Below, piece after piece: positions 1 through 7,255 of a stretch of DNA of 47,787 bases (position 1 is its first letter; the number at the start of each line of letters is the position of its first letter). This DNA is from a virus, in IMG/VR virus record IMGVR_UViG_3300043538_000003, positions 1 through 47,787 of that record. The stretch is one strand, 5' to 3'. The notes under the pieces are model-generated. The model was not told the DNA's origin. It worked only from the letters and a program-made list of their open reading frames with translations, and did not search any database. The translations under genes and the position numbers were made by a program.

Positions 1-220
1 TCAAATAAGACTCTAGGGCCATGCTTATGCCCATTCCCCCGAAGCGGTCCTTTTTAACCGGCGCCGGAATGAGTTCGGTCTGTGGCTTCTTCATCCTCTC
101 AATCGCATGGGTGAGGGTTGCTGCTTGCGCCAAGAGATCATCACGGAGTTCTTCTAGGTCGGCACGAGCCTTCCCAAGATAATCTGGTTTTGGGACACTT
201 CTAGGGTTCTCACTTGGCAT
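1..220 (-). CDS. Hypothetical charged protein, partial
   Basis: The frame starts with ATG at 220 and is open for 73 codons until it leaves the left edge, so the C-terminus is missing. An AGAAAGAAG stretch upstream can serve as ribosome binding site. The N-terminal third is strongly charged (KARADLEELRDDLLAQA) and should form an amphipathic helix. I recognise no family. It has its own promoter (277-305), separate from the RNA ligase gene upstream. Together with its place at the attachment-site end of the phage, this suggests an accessory gene that could be expressed from the prophage. Confidence 0.6.
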   Translation of the reverse strand, partial: MPSENPRSVPKPDYLGKARADLEELRDDLLAQAATLTHAIERMKKPQTELIPAPVKKDRFGGMGISMALESYL

Positions 221-276
221 CTATTCTTCTTTCTCTATATGAAAAATTAAAGGGGAAGCGCCAATCAGTGCCGCCA

Positions 277-305
277 ATTTTGAACGGTCAATCCGTTTCT
301 GTCAA
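277..305 (-). promoter_or_regulatory. Sigma70-type promoter for the leftmost gene
   Basis: On the minus strand TTGACA (300-305) is followed after exactly 17 bases by CAAAAT (277-282). The -35 is perfect and the -10 matches 4 of 6. Transcription would start about 50 bases before the ATG at 220. Confidence 0.5.
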
Positions 306-330
306 GCGGAACTGAGATAGTACAAAACAA

Positions 331-672
331 CTACTTCTTCCAAGTCAGCAGTTTACCCTCGCGTTTCTCGGGGGGAATTCGGACCAGATCTCCAATCACA
401 CTAAAGATTCCTTGGCCGGCAATTGTTGCCTTCCAGATCTGACCGTCCAATTTGACCAGATGTTTATCCCTGAGAGCGTGCAGCGCTTCGACCTGCTCCG
501 GTGAATTTATTGAGTTCGCGTGACAGCCGAACTTCATATATCCCTCCGTTTGGCTTGAGCAAAGCATCGAGTACTGCGTCACTGTCATTTCAAACATATT
601 GAGAGTCTGCACGAACGCTGGGGCTGTCCGTGGGAGTTCTATGATTTTATGTACCCGGGCAACTGATGACAA
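331..672 (-). CDS. Hypothetical protein, 113 aa
   Basis: The start is TTG at 672, chosen because AGGAG lies six bases upstream. The middle part (EQVEALHALRDKHLVKLDG and following) looks like a winged-helix fold in which short helices precede a beta hairpin, but I cannot name a family. It lies 110 bases downstream of the RNA ligase on the same strand and is probably co-transcribed with it. Its function is unknown. Confidence 0.6.
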   Translation of the reverse strand: MSSVARVHKIIELPRTAPAFVQTLNMFEMTVTQYSMLCSSQTEGYMKFGCHANSINSPEQVEALHALRDKHLVKLDGQIWKATIAGQGIFSVIGDLVRIPPEKREGKLLTWKK

Positions 673-782
673 AATTTACTCCTGGTGTTCTGAATCTACT
701 ATGTTCGATATCAAACAGATTAAGCAAGAAACTTTACAATGACGAGTGGCACGAACGGGCTACTGGGCGCCACTTTCAGGCT

Positions 783-1886
783 CTATTCCTCTCTCCTGAA
801 GGGATCTTGATCACGCGTTTTGTCGCGGCACATTTTCCAGATAACCTCGTCGTAAGGATGGCCGTCCAGCATCTTGAAAAGCACTCCGCTGACATCTCTC
901 CGATCCCCCAACATAAAGAATTCAGCCAGCGCCTTCCTGCTCCCCTCCCCGTTCTTCGGCAGTTTGCATGATTGCCAGATAGCTTGGGCCTTTTGCTCAA
1001 TCCTCCCGAATTCAGCCTGCAGTCCGTTCTTCCAGAAATTTACCCATTCCTGATAGTGGCTTGGCGTATCGGTCAGGAGTTCGTCAAATGGCTGGCCCGC
1101 CTTCAGCATCTCCCAGATCGCCTTGGGGCTAATTTGGGTCAGAAGGCGATGCAACCGGCAATAATCCACGAACTTGATCTTGATCTTTAGCGGCGGAGTT
1201 CCGGGTTTGTGCCACGTGGCAACGTACCCCTCAGCGTTCGCCCCATTCTCCACAGCGGCCTGTTCCACGGTCTTGTCGAACCTCCGGACAAGTTCGCAGC
1301 CGTTCTGTAATGCGATATTGGTCAGGGCCGGATGAGGCATTTCCTCTCCGGTTTCGATATTGACCATCGCCAGAAGAAACAGCCCCTCATGGTCATACTT
1401 CACCACAATCCGATTGTCGGGATAGATGATCTCAAACAGGGGCGTCCAGCCTTCCGGCCACACAGCTTTAGCCAGATGCTTGCTGTACCATGCCGACGCC
1501 CAAGCCGCCTGATCTGACGCAAAAGAGCCCCGCGTAGCAATGGCGCACATATCCCCGATTCGATAGAGCACGCCAAGCGATCCATCCAGCTTCTCGGTGA
1601 GTTCAGGCAGGCTGGCCGGCAAATTCTCACGGGCAGTCTCAGGCCTTCCGCAATGGCCGAGATTGAAGAATTTCTGAAACGGACGGGCCACAACCTCATT
1701 CGTAGATTCGTCCACAATCAGACCCCGGCATTTGCAGGTGATGTCATCCCAGATACCCTCAAACTGCGCCTTCTGGCCATAGTTGTAGATCGTCAGTGGG
1801 GCGTAATGGTGGTGCTGGGCATTGACCACCCGACCGTTTAGGTGCTCATACAGCTTGGCCTCGTCCAGATATTCAGCGAGTTTCAT
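783..1886 (-). CDS. T4 Rnl1-type RNA ligase
   Basis: This is an ATP-dependent RNA ligase that seals 5'-phosphate and 3'-hydroxyl RNA ends. In T4 the enzyme repairs tRNA cut by host anticodon nucleases. With the ATG at 1886 (AGAGG five bases upstream) the protein has 367 aa, close to T4 Rnl1 (374 aa). Nucleotidyltransferase motifs follow in order: motif I KLDGS with the lysine at residue 99, the same number as the T4 catalytic lysine; FEIIYP near 151-156; EGYV at 219-222; and KIKIK at 234-238. An upstream in-frame ATG at 1973 would run through the integrase arm-type repeats and is less likely. No polynucleotide kinase/phosphatase partner is visible in the window. A tRNA-repair, anti-defence role is inferred. 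Confidence 0.9.
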   Translation of the reverse strand: MKLAEYLDEAKLYEHLNGRVVNAQHHHYAPLTIYNYGQKAQFEGIWDDITCKCRGLIVDESTNEVVARPFQKFFNLGHCGRPETARENLPASLPELTEKLDGSLGVLYRIGDMCAIATRGSFASDQAAWASAWYSKHLAKAVWPEGWTPLFEIIYPDNRIVVKYDHEGLFLLAMVNIETGEEMPHPALTNIALQNGCELVRRFDKTVEQAAVENGANAEGYVATWHKPGTPPLKIKIKFVDYCRLHRLLTQISPKAIWEMLKAGQPFDELLTDTPSHYQEWVNFWKNGLQAEFGRIEQKAQAIWQSCKLPKNGEGSRKALAEFFMLGDRRDVSGVLFKMLDGHPYDEVIWKMCRDKTRDQDPFRREE

Positions 1887-1901
1887 TCCTACCTCTTCCA
1901 G

Positions 1902-1921
1902 CGTGCAATAAACGTGCAATA
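1902..1921 (+). repeat. Integrase arm-type sites, left arm of attP
   Basis: CGTGCAATA occurs twice as a direct repeat, at 1902-1910 and 1913-1921, in the noncoding stretch between the RNA ligase start and the tRNA-derived core. Related copies (CGTGCAGATA at 2089-2098, GTGCAAATC at 2101-2109) lie on the other side of the core. Short direct repeats flanking a core on both sides are what tyrosine recombinases use as arm sites. Confidence 0.5.
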
Positions 1922-2000
1922 GCTGCCGCGCATACGATATATGCCCTATTTCCAGCCACGTAACGCGCTGCATTTACTAGGCATACCCATGAAAAGCCTA

Positions 2001-2046
2001 CTTCCCAAGCTGGATGTCACGGGTTCGATCCCCGTCTCCCGCTCCA
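2001..2046 (+). other. attP core: 3' half of a tRNA-Gly(CCC) gene
   Basis: The segment reads as the second half of a tRNA. It has an anticodon loop TTCCCAA, the 3' strand of the anticodon stem (GCTGG), a perfect T arm (ACGGG-TTCGATC-CCCGT), the acceptor 3' strand CTCCCGC and TCCA. The 5' half is absent: the bases that should pair with the anticodon stem mismatch, and no D arm or 5' acceptor strand precedes it. This is the expected form of a phage attP that restores the 3' end of the host tRNA on integration. It is not a functional tRNA gene. Confidence 0.8.
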
Positions 2047-2088
2047 GTTTGTTTTCAGCAACTTGCAGACATTATACTCGCTTTCAAA

Positions 2089-2109
2089 CGTGCAGATAAA
2101 GTGCAAATC
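2089..2109 (+). repeat. Integrase arm-type sites, right arm of attP
   Basis: CGTGCAGATA (2089-2098) and GTGCAAATC (2101-2109) resemble the left-arm repeats and sit between the core and the integrase stop codon. Confidence 0.4.
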
Positions 2110-3283
2110 ACTGAACTGTTACGGGTTTTAGAAGTTCTTCATACATCCCGAACACCATCTCCCGCACGCTCTCAGGAATGGGCTGCATGTACGTTCCCGC
2201 AGTCATGTCGGGCTTCGCATGCCTCATCTGGCGCTGGACGTCCTTCACTGTTCCATGGGCCTGGGCGAGCGTTGAAAACGTCCTGCGAAGGACTTGGAAG
2301 TTTAGCTTCGTAATCCCCTGGATACCGGCGCCCTCTCGATCACGCAGCGGATACAGAACACGATTCAGGTAGTTGTCCTTGCTGATAAACCCGCCGTCAG
2401 AGTTCGGGAAGATGAACGATTCCGGCCCGCCTTCCTGATTCTCCAGCCATCCCTTCAATTCCTTGGCCAGCGCCGGCGAAAGATCAACCGTGGTTAAGCT
2501 GCCATCCGTCTTGCCGTAGTGTCTGATCTTGCCGCGGTAGATCGTCTCCGCGATCCTCAGTTGGTCCCCGGTAAACGACTTCCTTCGCAGGGCAAAGAGT
2601 TCACTAGGTCGAAGGCCGGCGATCCCCTCAATCGAGATAATCAGCCTATCCCGCTCCCCCAGTGCCGCGAATATCCTTCTCAAATCTTCCCACGTGAGGA
2701 CCGTGGTATCAGTGCTCTTGGTATTCTTCGGCCTCTTCAGATGCCTAGACGGATCTTTTATCAGATAATCCTGTTCAACGGCTTCTGAGCAAATCGACTT
2801 CAGGAAGGTCCGGACGTGCATAATTATTGACTTCGAGTACTTCTTGGCCAACTCGTTCAGCCAGGATTGGAGCTCAACCTTGTCAATCTTCAGAAGCGGG
2901 GTGGCGCCAAATCTGTTCCGAATGATGGTCATTAGCTGCTCATTCGTGCCCCGCGTGCTCTCCTCCCGCCAGTCTGACTCGTGGAGAGGCTTCCAGCGGG
3001 CATCCATGAACCCGCCAAACGTTGTCTCGTCTATCCGCCCCGCGTTAGCATTCACTGGTTTCACGATCTTGGCCAGTTCTTCCTCAGCCTGATACCGCTT
3101 CATCTGGGCCTTGGAGCCCACAATCCGAGTCCTGTGCCGGCGCCGTTCTTTTCCCGTTTCCGGATCGCGGACGTAGGGAAACCAGTGCGCCTGCCAGAGA
3201 TTTGAATTAGTGAGCGTTAAATAGCCTTTTGAGTAGCGAGCTCTCCCCAAGTCAGACCTCCCGTATTTTCGAATGGGGGACAT
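2108..3283 (-). CDS. int: Tyrosine recombinase, phage integrase
   Basis: This enzyme catalyses site-specific integration and excision, with its target the adjacent tRNA-Gly core. It has an N-terminal basic arm-binding region (about 1-70), a SAM-like core-binding domain (about 90-185) and a C-terminal catalytic domain. The catalytic residues visible are R225 (GLRPSE), K258, R333, H355 (MRHAK) and the nucleophile Y365 (GTYMQ). The usual HxxR histidine before the second arginine is Q330 (QVLR). That position varies in active recombinases, so I do not take it as proof of inactivity. The gene starts one base after the stop of the HTH gene upstream and ends at the right-arm attP repeats. Confidence 0.95.
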   Translation of the reverse strand: MSPIRKYGRSDLGRARYSKGYLTLTNSNLWQAHWFPYVRDPETGKERRRHRTRIVGSKAQMKRYQAEEELAKIVKPVNANAGRIDETTFGGFMDARWKPLHESDWREESTRGTNEQLMTIIRNRFGATPLLKIDKVELQSWLNELAKKYSKSIIMHVRTFLKSICSEAVEQDYLIKDPSRHLKRPKNTKSTDTTVLTWEDLRRIFAALGERDRLIISIEGIAGLRPSELFALRRKSFTGDQLRIAETIYRGKIRHYGKTDGSLTTVDLSPALAKELKGWLENQEGGPESFIFPNSDGGFISKDNYLNRVLYPLRDREGAGIQGITKLNFQVLRRTFSTLAQAHGTVKDVQRQMRHAKPDMTAGTYMQPIPESVREMVFGMYEELLKPVTVQ

Positions 3284-3284
3284 T

Positions 3285-3503
3285 CTACCCGTATCTCTGC
3301 TCTCGAATGAAGTTTTCTACGTCCTGAGGTATAAACTTCCACAATCCTTTACCATCCTCAGTCCCCAGTTTAATAGCGGGAAGTTTCGGAACCCTTCTCC
3401 CGGAGGCATGATCCCTTACCCAAGCCGAACTCACGCCCAGCCATTCTGCCACTTCTCCCACTGATAGTAGGCGGCATCTCTCGGATTTAATCTCTACTGT
3501 CAT
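3285..3503 (-). CDS. Excisionase-like helix-turn-helix protein
   Basis: This 72 aa protein has the layout of the MerR/AlpA-type excisionase HTH fold. LSVGEVAEWLGVSSAWVRDH forms the helix-turn-helix (about 13-32), a basic wing follows, and it closes with LWKFIPQDVENFI. It should bind DNA near attP and direct excision, or regulate the integrase. The stop codon is one base from the integrase start, so the two are translated together. Confidence 0.8.
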   Translation of the reverse strand: MTVEIKSERCRLLSVGEVAEWLGVSSAWVRDHASGRRVPKLPAIKLGTEDGKGLWKFIPQDVENFIREQRYG

Positions 3504-3527
3504 AGGGTTAAAGAGTAAAGTCGTGAG

Positions 3528-3887
3528 TTAAAATGGCTTCTCCGACTTATCTAGGGCAGCGCGGATCGATTCCATTTGGTGGCCGGTAACGAAAATCTTG
3601 TATCCCGGGCCGAACTCTCCCTCGAAGCAGAATTGCGTGAACCGAAGGGCGCGCTCCAGTTCCAGTACTCTCTTCTCCGCGGCCGTGGCTCGTATCTCTT
3701 GTACGTCACGATCAGCCCATAGAGCCCGATACGCGGATTCAGCCTGAGCCATACTCTTGAAAATGGGCGAGGCTTCTTTGTGCCAAGGGTCGAATTTGAT
3801 CCCCCAGTTCTGACACCCGCCATGTACGCTCGTCCAGATGAATGAGCCCTTGTCCCTACTTCCGCATGTTGGGCACTCGTCAGTCAT
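3528..3887 (-). CDS. Hypothetical zinc-ribbon protein, 119 aa
   Basis: The start at ATG 3887 is fixed by GGAG seven bases upstream. The N-terminus carries CPTCGSRDKG and a later HGGC, which suggests a small zinc site. A helical segment (about 50-80: AESAYRALWADRDVQ...EKRVLELERAL) could be a coiled coil. No family was recognised. It belongs to the leftward early operon. Confidence 0.65.
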   Translation of the reverse strand: MTDECPTCGSRDKGSFIWTSVHGGCQNWGIKFDPWHKEASPIFKSMAQAESAYRALWADRDVQEIRATAAEKRVLELERALRFTQFCFEGEFGPGYKIFVTGHQMESIRAALDKSEKPF

Positions 3888-3918
3888 TAGATTTCTCCAT
3901 TCTGCAAATCTTTTTTGT

Positions 3919-4302
3919 CTACGAAGCAGCGACTTCGAGCGTGGCCTGAACGGGTCCCTGCCCACCATCTTCCTGCTCCTCTTGAGGTTCAACAGAAGCA
4001 ACCCAATCTGCGATCCGCGAGCGGGTCCAGAAGTGGTTATCGTTGAGGTGCCAAACGAGATTAGCGGCCAAGGTTTGCTTCGGGCAGGCTGGACAGGTAA
4101 AGACCTGCGCCTTATCATTCCGCGACCAAGGCCATGTCCGCGCTACCATCGGGTAGTTGTCATCTGAGCGTGCTTGCTGCTTCCCAACAGACTGCAAGGC
4201 CCCGCCTAGGGCACACGGAGCCTGGAGGCTGCTTATCGAATCGCCGCCGAATCCCTGCTCTCGCATCATTCCGTTCATCCTGATCGCTTCGCTGAGTTTC
4301 AT
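3919..4302 (-). CDS. Phage protein with C2H2-like zinc motif, 127 aa
   Basis: It starts at ATG 4302, which overlaps the previous stop (ATGA) and has GGAGAG upstream. The N-terminus (MKLSEAIRMNGMMREQGFGG...CALGGAL) resembles a recurrent small phage protein that I know only as hypothetical. The second half has CPAC with WHLNDNH, a plausible zinc knuckle. A nucleic-acid-binding role is possible but unproven. Confidence 0.7.
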   Translation of the reverse strand: MKLSEAIRMNGMMREQGFGGDSISSLQAPCALGGALQSVGKQQARSDDNYPMVARTWPWSRNDKAQVFTCPACPKQTLAANLVWHLNDNHFWTRSRIADWVASVEPQEEQEDGGQGPVQATLEVAAS

Positions 4303-4535
4303 TTTCTCTCCTTTTCCATTCTGCACCTTGGGCAGCGCTCATCGAATACGTTCTCCTCATCCCACTCATCCGTGTTGTGTCTGTTGACGTAGGGGTCTGG
4401 AGTATCAGTTGGGCCGAATACCGCTGTGTGGTCCGGGAGATACGAGATGCAGCCAAACGCTGCGCAGTCTGTAGTCTCCAGATGCGGCAGAACCATCCAG
4501 CGGCGCGGCTCTTCGAGCGGCGTGTCGTGATTCAC
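4299..4535 (-). CDS. Hypothetical acidic protein, 78 aa
   Basis: This small acidic protein ends with CPRCRMEKERK, a half zinc motif. Both ends overlap neighbours by ATGA, which supports it as a real cistron of the operon. No function can be assigned. Confidence 0.6.
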   Translation of the reverse strand: MNHDTPLEEPRRWMVLPHLETTDCAAFGCISYLPDHTAVFGPTDTPDPYVNRHNTDEWDEENVFDERCPRCRMEKERK

Positions 4536-4756
4536 GGCTTCTCCTTCTGTGTATGGTCGGGCACCGCCATGAGTTCCGCCTGCCCAGACTTCGTAAGATG
4601 AACCTTGCGATCCGCGTCAAGTTCAATCAGTTCCGCTCCCCACAATTCATCCCATACGCGCTCACCGATAGGCTCCCAGTCTTCTACGAAGTCCGCCTTG
4701 GTCGCGCCGCCATTCGTGTTCGCCACATATTGAAGGAACTGAGTTAAGTAGCTCAC
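4532..4756 (-). CDS. Small winged-helix-like protein, 74 aa
   Basis: The pattern helix, helix, then KVHLTKSGQAEL resembles a winged-helix fold. The last ten residues (VPDHTQKEKP) match the C-terminus of the neighbouring 465 aa protein (VPDQKEESK). This comes from a repeated DNA segment (see repeats). The gene is ATGA-coupled on both sides. Confidence 0.6.
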   Translation of the reverse strand: MSYLTQFLQYVANTNGGATKADFVEDWEPIGERVWDELWGAELIELDADRKVHLTKSGQAELMAVPDHTQKEKP

Positions 4757-5207
4757 TTGCTCTCCTCCTTTTGGTCGGGCACCGGGCTGGGATAAGCCAG
4801 AGCGCGAATCGCTTCAATGTAGACTTCCCGCTTGCGTTGAATAATTGGCGACGATGTATTTGCATCCAACTCACCCAGTCTTGAGGCGGCGGCATCTCTT
4901 CCGGCTTCCCATGCCCGCTGCAACTCACGCTCCTTGAAGATTGTCACGACATGCGGCGGCAGGGCATGGGGAGACTGTGAGCCAATCTCCCCACTCTGCT
5001 TCAGCGGTGCTTCACTAGCCACGGTTTTCAAGGCCGTGGCATCCGCAGAACTTGCCGGGCCGGGATAAAATAGTTCCACTATCTGCATGATGGTTTCGGC
5101 TGGCAGGGCCATAGGGACTGCAAACTCCGCACGATTGAACTTATGGCCGCGCAGCTTAATCTCGAACTCTAGCCGCTTGTCTCGGTCGGGCACCGGGCCG
5201 GGATCAG
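4555..5207 (+). repeat. GGTCGGGCACCG repeats
   Basis: The 12-mer GGTCGGGCACCG occurs at 4555-4566, 4773-4784 and 5184-5195. The last two copies extend to about 24 bases with two or three differences (4773-4796, 5184-5207). Read on the minus strand they encode (P)VPD-rich tails or linkers at the C-termini of two adjacent genes and inside one of them. Confidence 0.6.
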
Positions 5208-6150
5208 GAACGTCATGGAACGCATCGCGAAGCCTCATCTCGGTTAACTGCTGTTGTGTATCCCACTTGCGGGACTTCTCGTAAATCTCCCGCGTTCGCA
5301 GCACGAAGCCGTCTATCTCGTGATGCTTGTTAGCGATAGTTCCTCCAATTTCACGCAACCATGCGCTTCGGTACATATTGAACTCGCGCTTCCATCCTTC
5401 CGCGTCTTTCTTCGAGTCCGCGAGTTCGGCTTCCAACTCCCTTACTCTCCGTTCTGCTGCTGCTGCTCTGTGTTGTTGTTGATCTAGTTCTTCCCATAGT
5501 GTGTAATATGCCGATTGCCAGTCGGTTTTGATTTGTCCCAATGGCGGCTTCTCAGCCCTAGGCGGTGCTCCAGGTTCCGGCCATTTTGGGGCGGGCTGGG
5601 ATTCCCCTTGCACAGCCATCTCTTTCTGATTTGTCCAGTGTTCTTGCACGGCGCTGACTTTTTCCGGCTGTTCCCCTCGCACAACCCAATCACGGCAAAA
5701 TTCGCTTTTCTCGTGCGAAATCTGTATGAGTGATTTGCGGTCATCGCTCACTGGGCCTAAGAAGTGATGCGGCGTATTACAGTTTCCTCTTGGTGGTTCC
5801 CCTTGCACAGCCGCCCCGAACTCTCCGCCCTGCAATTGTTCTCTTAGTTCACAAATTATATTCATCGCGCCCGCAATGTATTCGGCGGCTTCCCGTGGCG
5901 TTATCTCATGGCCTAGCCCAGTTACCTTTGCCAACTCAACTTGCCATTCTGAAGGCGGTTCCCCTTGCACCACAGAGTCAGCCCGGTCAATTCCAGCTAC
6001 GTATGCCTCCTGAACTACCTTCCTTCGATTGGCTGGTTGCGTTTCCGCGAAGCACCAGCACTCTCGAATCGGTTTGCCGCATTTCTCGCAGCGCTTTATG
6101 GGTTGCGGTGGTGCGTCCTCTGCCTCAACTCGCTTAAGCCCGTTACTCAT
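4753..6150 (-). CDS. Mosaic protein with VQGEP linkers and coiled coil, 465 aa
   Basis: An N-terminal zinc knuckle (CEKCGKPIRECWC, 21-33) is followed by four short modules. Each is introduced by a near-identical linker: VQGEP (61-65), VQGEP (115-119), VRGEQ (157-161) and VQGES (180-184). A long coiled coil follows (about 215-255, RRVRELEAELADSKK), then a C-terminal region with two PVPD motifs. The segments between linkers do not resemble each other, so this looks like a protein assembled from unlike pieces around a repeated joint. No enzyme motif is visible. It is ATGA-coupled on both sides. Confidence 0.75.
   Translation of the reverse strand: MSNGLKRVEAEDAPPQPIKRCEKCGKPIRECWCFAETQPANRRKVVQEAYVAGIDRADSVVQGEPPSEWQVELAKVTGLGHEITPREAAEYIAGAMNIICELREQLQGGEFGAAVQGEPPRGNCNTPHHFLGPVSDDRKSLIQISHEKSEFCRDWVVRGEQPEKVSAVQEHWTNQKEMAVQGESQPAPKWPEPGAPPRAEKPPLGQIKTDWQSAYYTLWEELDQQQHRAAAAERRVRELEAELADSKKDAEGWKREFNMYRSAWLREIGGTIANKHHEIDGFVLRTREIYEKSRKWDTQQQLTEMRLRDAFHDVPDPGPVPDRDKRLEFEIKLRGHKFNRAEFAVPMALPAETIMQIVELFYPGPASSADATALKTVASEAPLKQSGEIGSQSPHALPPHVVTIFKERELQRAWEAGRDAAASRLGELDANTSSPIIQRKREVYIEAIRALAYPSPVPDQKEESK
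5602..5970 (+). repeat. Four TTCCCCTTGCAC repeats (VQGEP linkers)
   Basis: Copies lie at 5602-5613, 5671-5682 (CTCGCAC variant), 5797-5808 and 5959-5970. Spacing is irregular (69, 126 and 162 bases). Two copies are extended on the left by GG. They encode the VQGEP linkers of the 465 aa mosaic protein. Confidence 0.6.
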
Positions 6151-6515
6151 AAGCAGTGCTCCTTAATGAACTGAATAACCTGATCTACTGAATCAACTAA
6201 TAGGTAAGTATGGCCCAGAGCTTCAACATGGGACTGGAACGAGACTTGTTCTGGCCTCTGCTTCTTGCCGGGAGATTTCACTTCCAGCCACAGTGGATAT
6301 ACGTGTCCATGGCGGCCGTCCTGCCTAACGCAATCTTCGCAAATTAAAGGGAATGCCAGTATGTCCGCGGTTCCAGGCCCGAGTGAGTGCGCCCGAAAGA
6401 ATCGCTCCCCGACCCTCATGGCCGCAGTGTTGAGCCTGAACGCGAAAATGTTATGGGCCGCAAGAACCTCCAGAACTGCCTTCTGAGTCTGCGCCTCGGT
6501 AACTTTCAATTGCAT
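6147..6515 (-). CDS. VRR-NUC nuclease
   Basis: This 122 aa protein has the order of the VRR-NUC PD-(D/E)xK nuclease family: an N-terminal helix, then GTADILAF (D of the catalytic pair), then LWLEVKSPGKKQRPEQ (ExK), then a QxxF helix. Phage members act as structure-specific or Holliday-junction nucleases in recombination. It sits beside the exonuclease and annealing protein, which fits that role. The start at 6515 follows GAAAGGAT. The 80 bases between this gene and the exonuclease hold no gene that I can see. Confidence 0.85.
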   Translation of the reverse strand: MQLKVTEAQTQKAVLEVLAAHNIFAFRLNTAAMRVGERFFRAHSLGPGTADILAFPLICEDCVRQDGRHGHVYPLWLEVKSPGKKQRPEQVSFQSHVEALGHTYLLVDSVDQVIQFIKEHCL

Positions 6516-6595
6516 AAATCCTTTCTAAGTTTTGGCCGGGGAACCAACGTCCTCTCCATTGGCCCCCCAGCTAAACCCCCACTCTCCAGGAGACT

Positions 6596-7255
6596 TCAGA
6601 GTAGGGAAACCTGTGAAATTTCCGCCATCTTGGCCTCAACTTCTTCCAAGAACGTCTCCACTTGCTCCTCCATGGCGGCGATCAGGGGCTCGTCTCGATC
6701 CCATCTTTTGATAAATAGCTGAAGGTTGGCGGGCATTCGCGGATCGTAACTCACAAAATCTACCCACTTACGTTCTGTGCATGACATCTCCGCCAGCATC
6801 TGGGGCATGTAGTCAATTGGCACTTGTCCGCCGAGAACGTATCCCAAGTGCACTGCGGACGTCGGACACTTGATTTCGAGCAGGCCGTCGTCGCCTATCA
6901 TTCCGTCGGGGCTCGCGCCGAACCACTTGATGCGTGGGTGCATGGCGAATCCCGCTGTAGCTACCATGACGTCCTGAGCCATCTCGTAAGCTGCTCTTGC
7001 GAATGGCTCATTCTCTATGCCCCACTGCATGGCCGGGGACACGTAGTTGTCTGGCGAGAGTCCAGTCAGTCGGCTGCAGACTACCTCCATGAGGTAATCC
7101 TCTCGCTTCTTCAGGTAGTCGCCGGCCTCGTTGGCCTTCTTTTGGGCCGGCGTAGGTTGTTTTCGGCCCAAAATGTCGCAAATCCGTGAACCCGTTGCCA
7201 TGCCATTTCTCATGGTTAGCCAATCCGCGCTGCCTTGCTCGACTTCGACTAACAT
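6596..7255 (-). CDS. YqaJ/lambda-type 5'-3' exonuclease
   Basis: This is the processive nuclease of a two-component phage recombination system, which makes 3' single strands for the annealing protein. At 219 aa it has the usual length. Visible family signs are GSADWLTMRNG at the N-terminus, QWGIENEPFARAAYE (about 77-91), SPDGMIG with D117, and LEIKCP with E127 and K129, followed by YMPQMLAEM. AGGAG precedes the ATG at 7255, which overlaps the ERF stop codon. Confidence 0.9.
   Translation of the reverse strand: MLVEVEQGSADWLTMRNGMATGSRICDILGRKQPTPAQKKANEAGDYLKKREDYLMEVVCSRLTGLSPDNYVSPAMQWGIENEPFARAAYEMAQDVMVATAGFAMHPRIKWFGASPDGMIGDDGLLEIKCPTSAVHLGYVLGGQVPIDYMPQMLAEMSCTERKWVDFVSYDPRMPANLQLFIKRWDRDEPLIAAMEEQVETFLEEVEAKMAEISQVSLL

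Noticed and set aside
666-1841. Plus-strand frames opposite the RNA ligase
   Set aside because: The ligase keeps all catalytic motifs on the minus strand. The plus-strand frames have no family signs or ribosome binding sites.
2001-2046. A functional tRNA gene
   Set aside because: Only the 3' half is present. No D arm or 5' acceptor strand precedes it, and the 5' anticodon stem strand mismatches.
2014-3205. Plus-strand frames opposite the integrase
   Set aside because: Antisense shadows of a gene with a full set of tyrosine recombinase residues.
5602-5970. CRISPR-like array
   Set aside because: The repeats are 12-14 bases, unequally spaced, and lie in frame within a coding sequence. No cas genes are visible.
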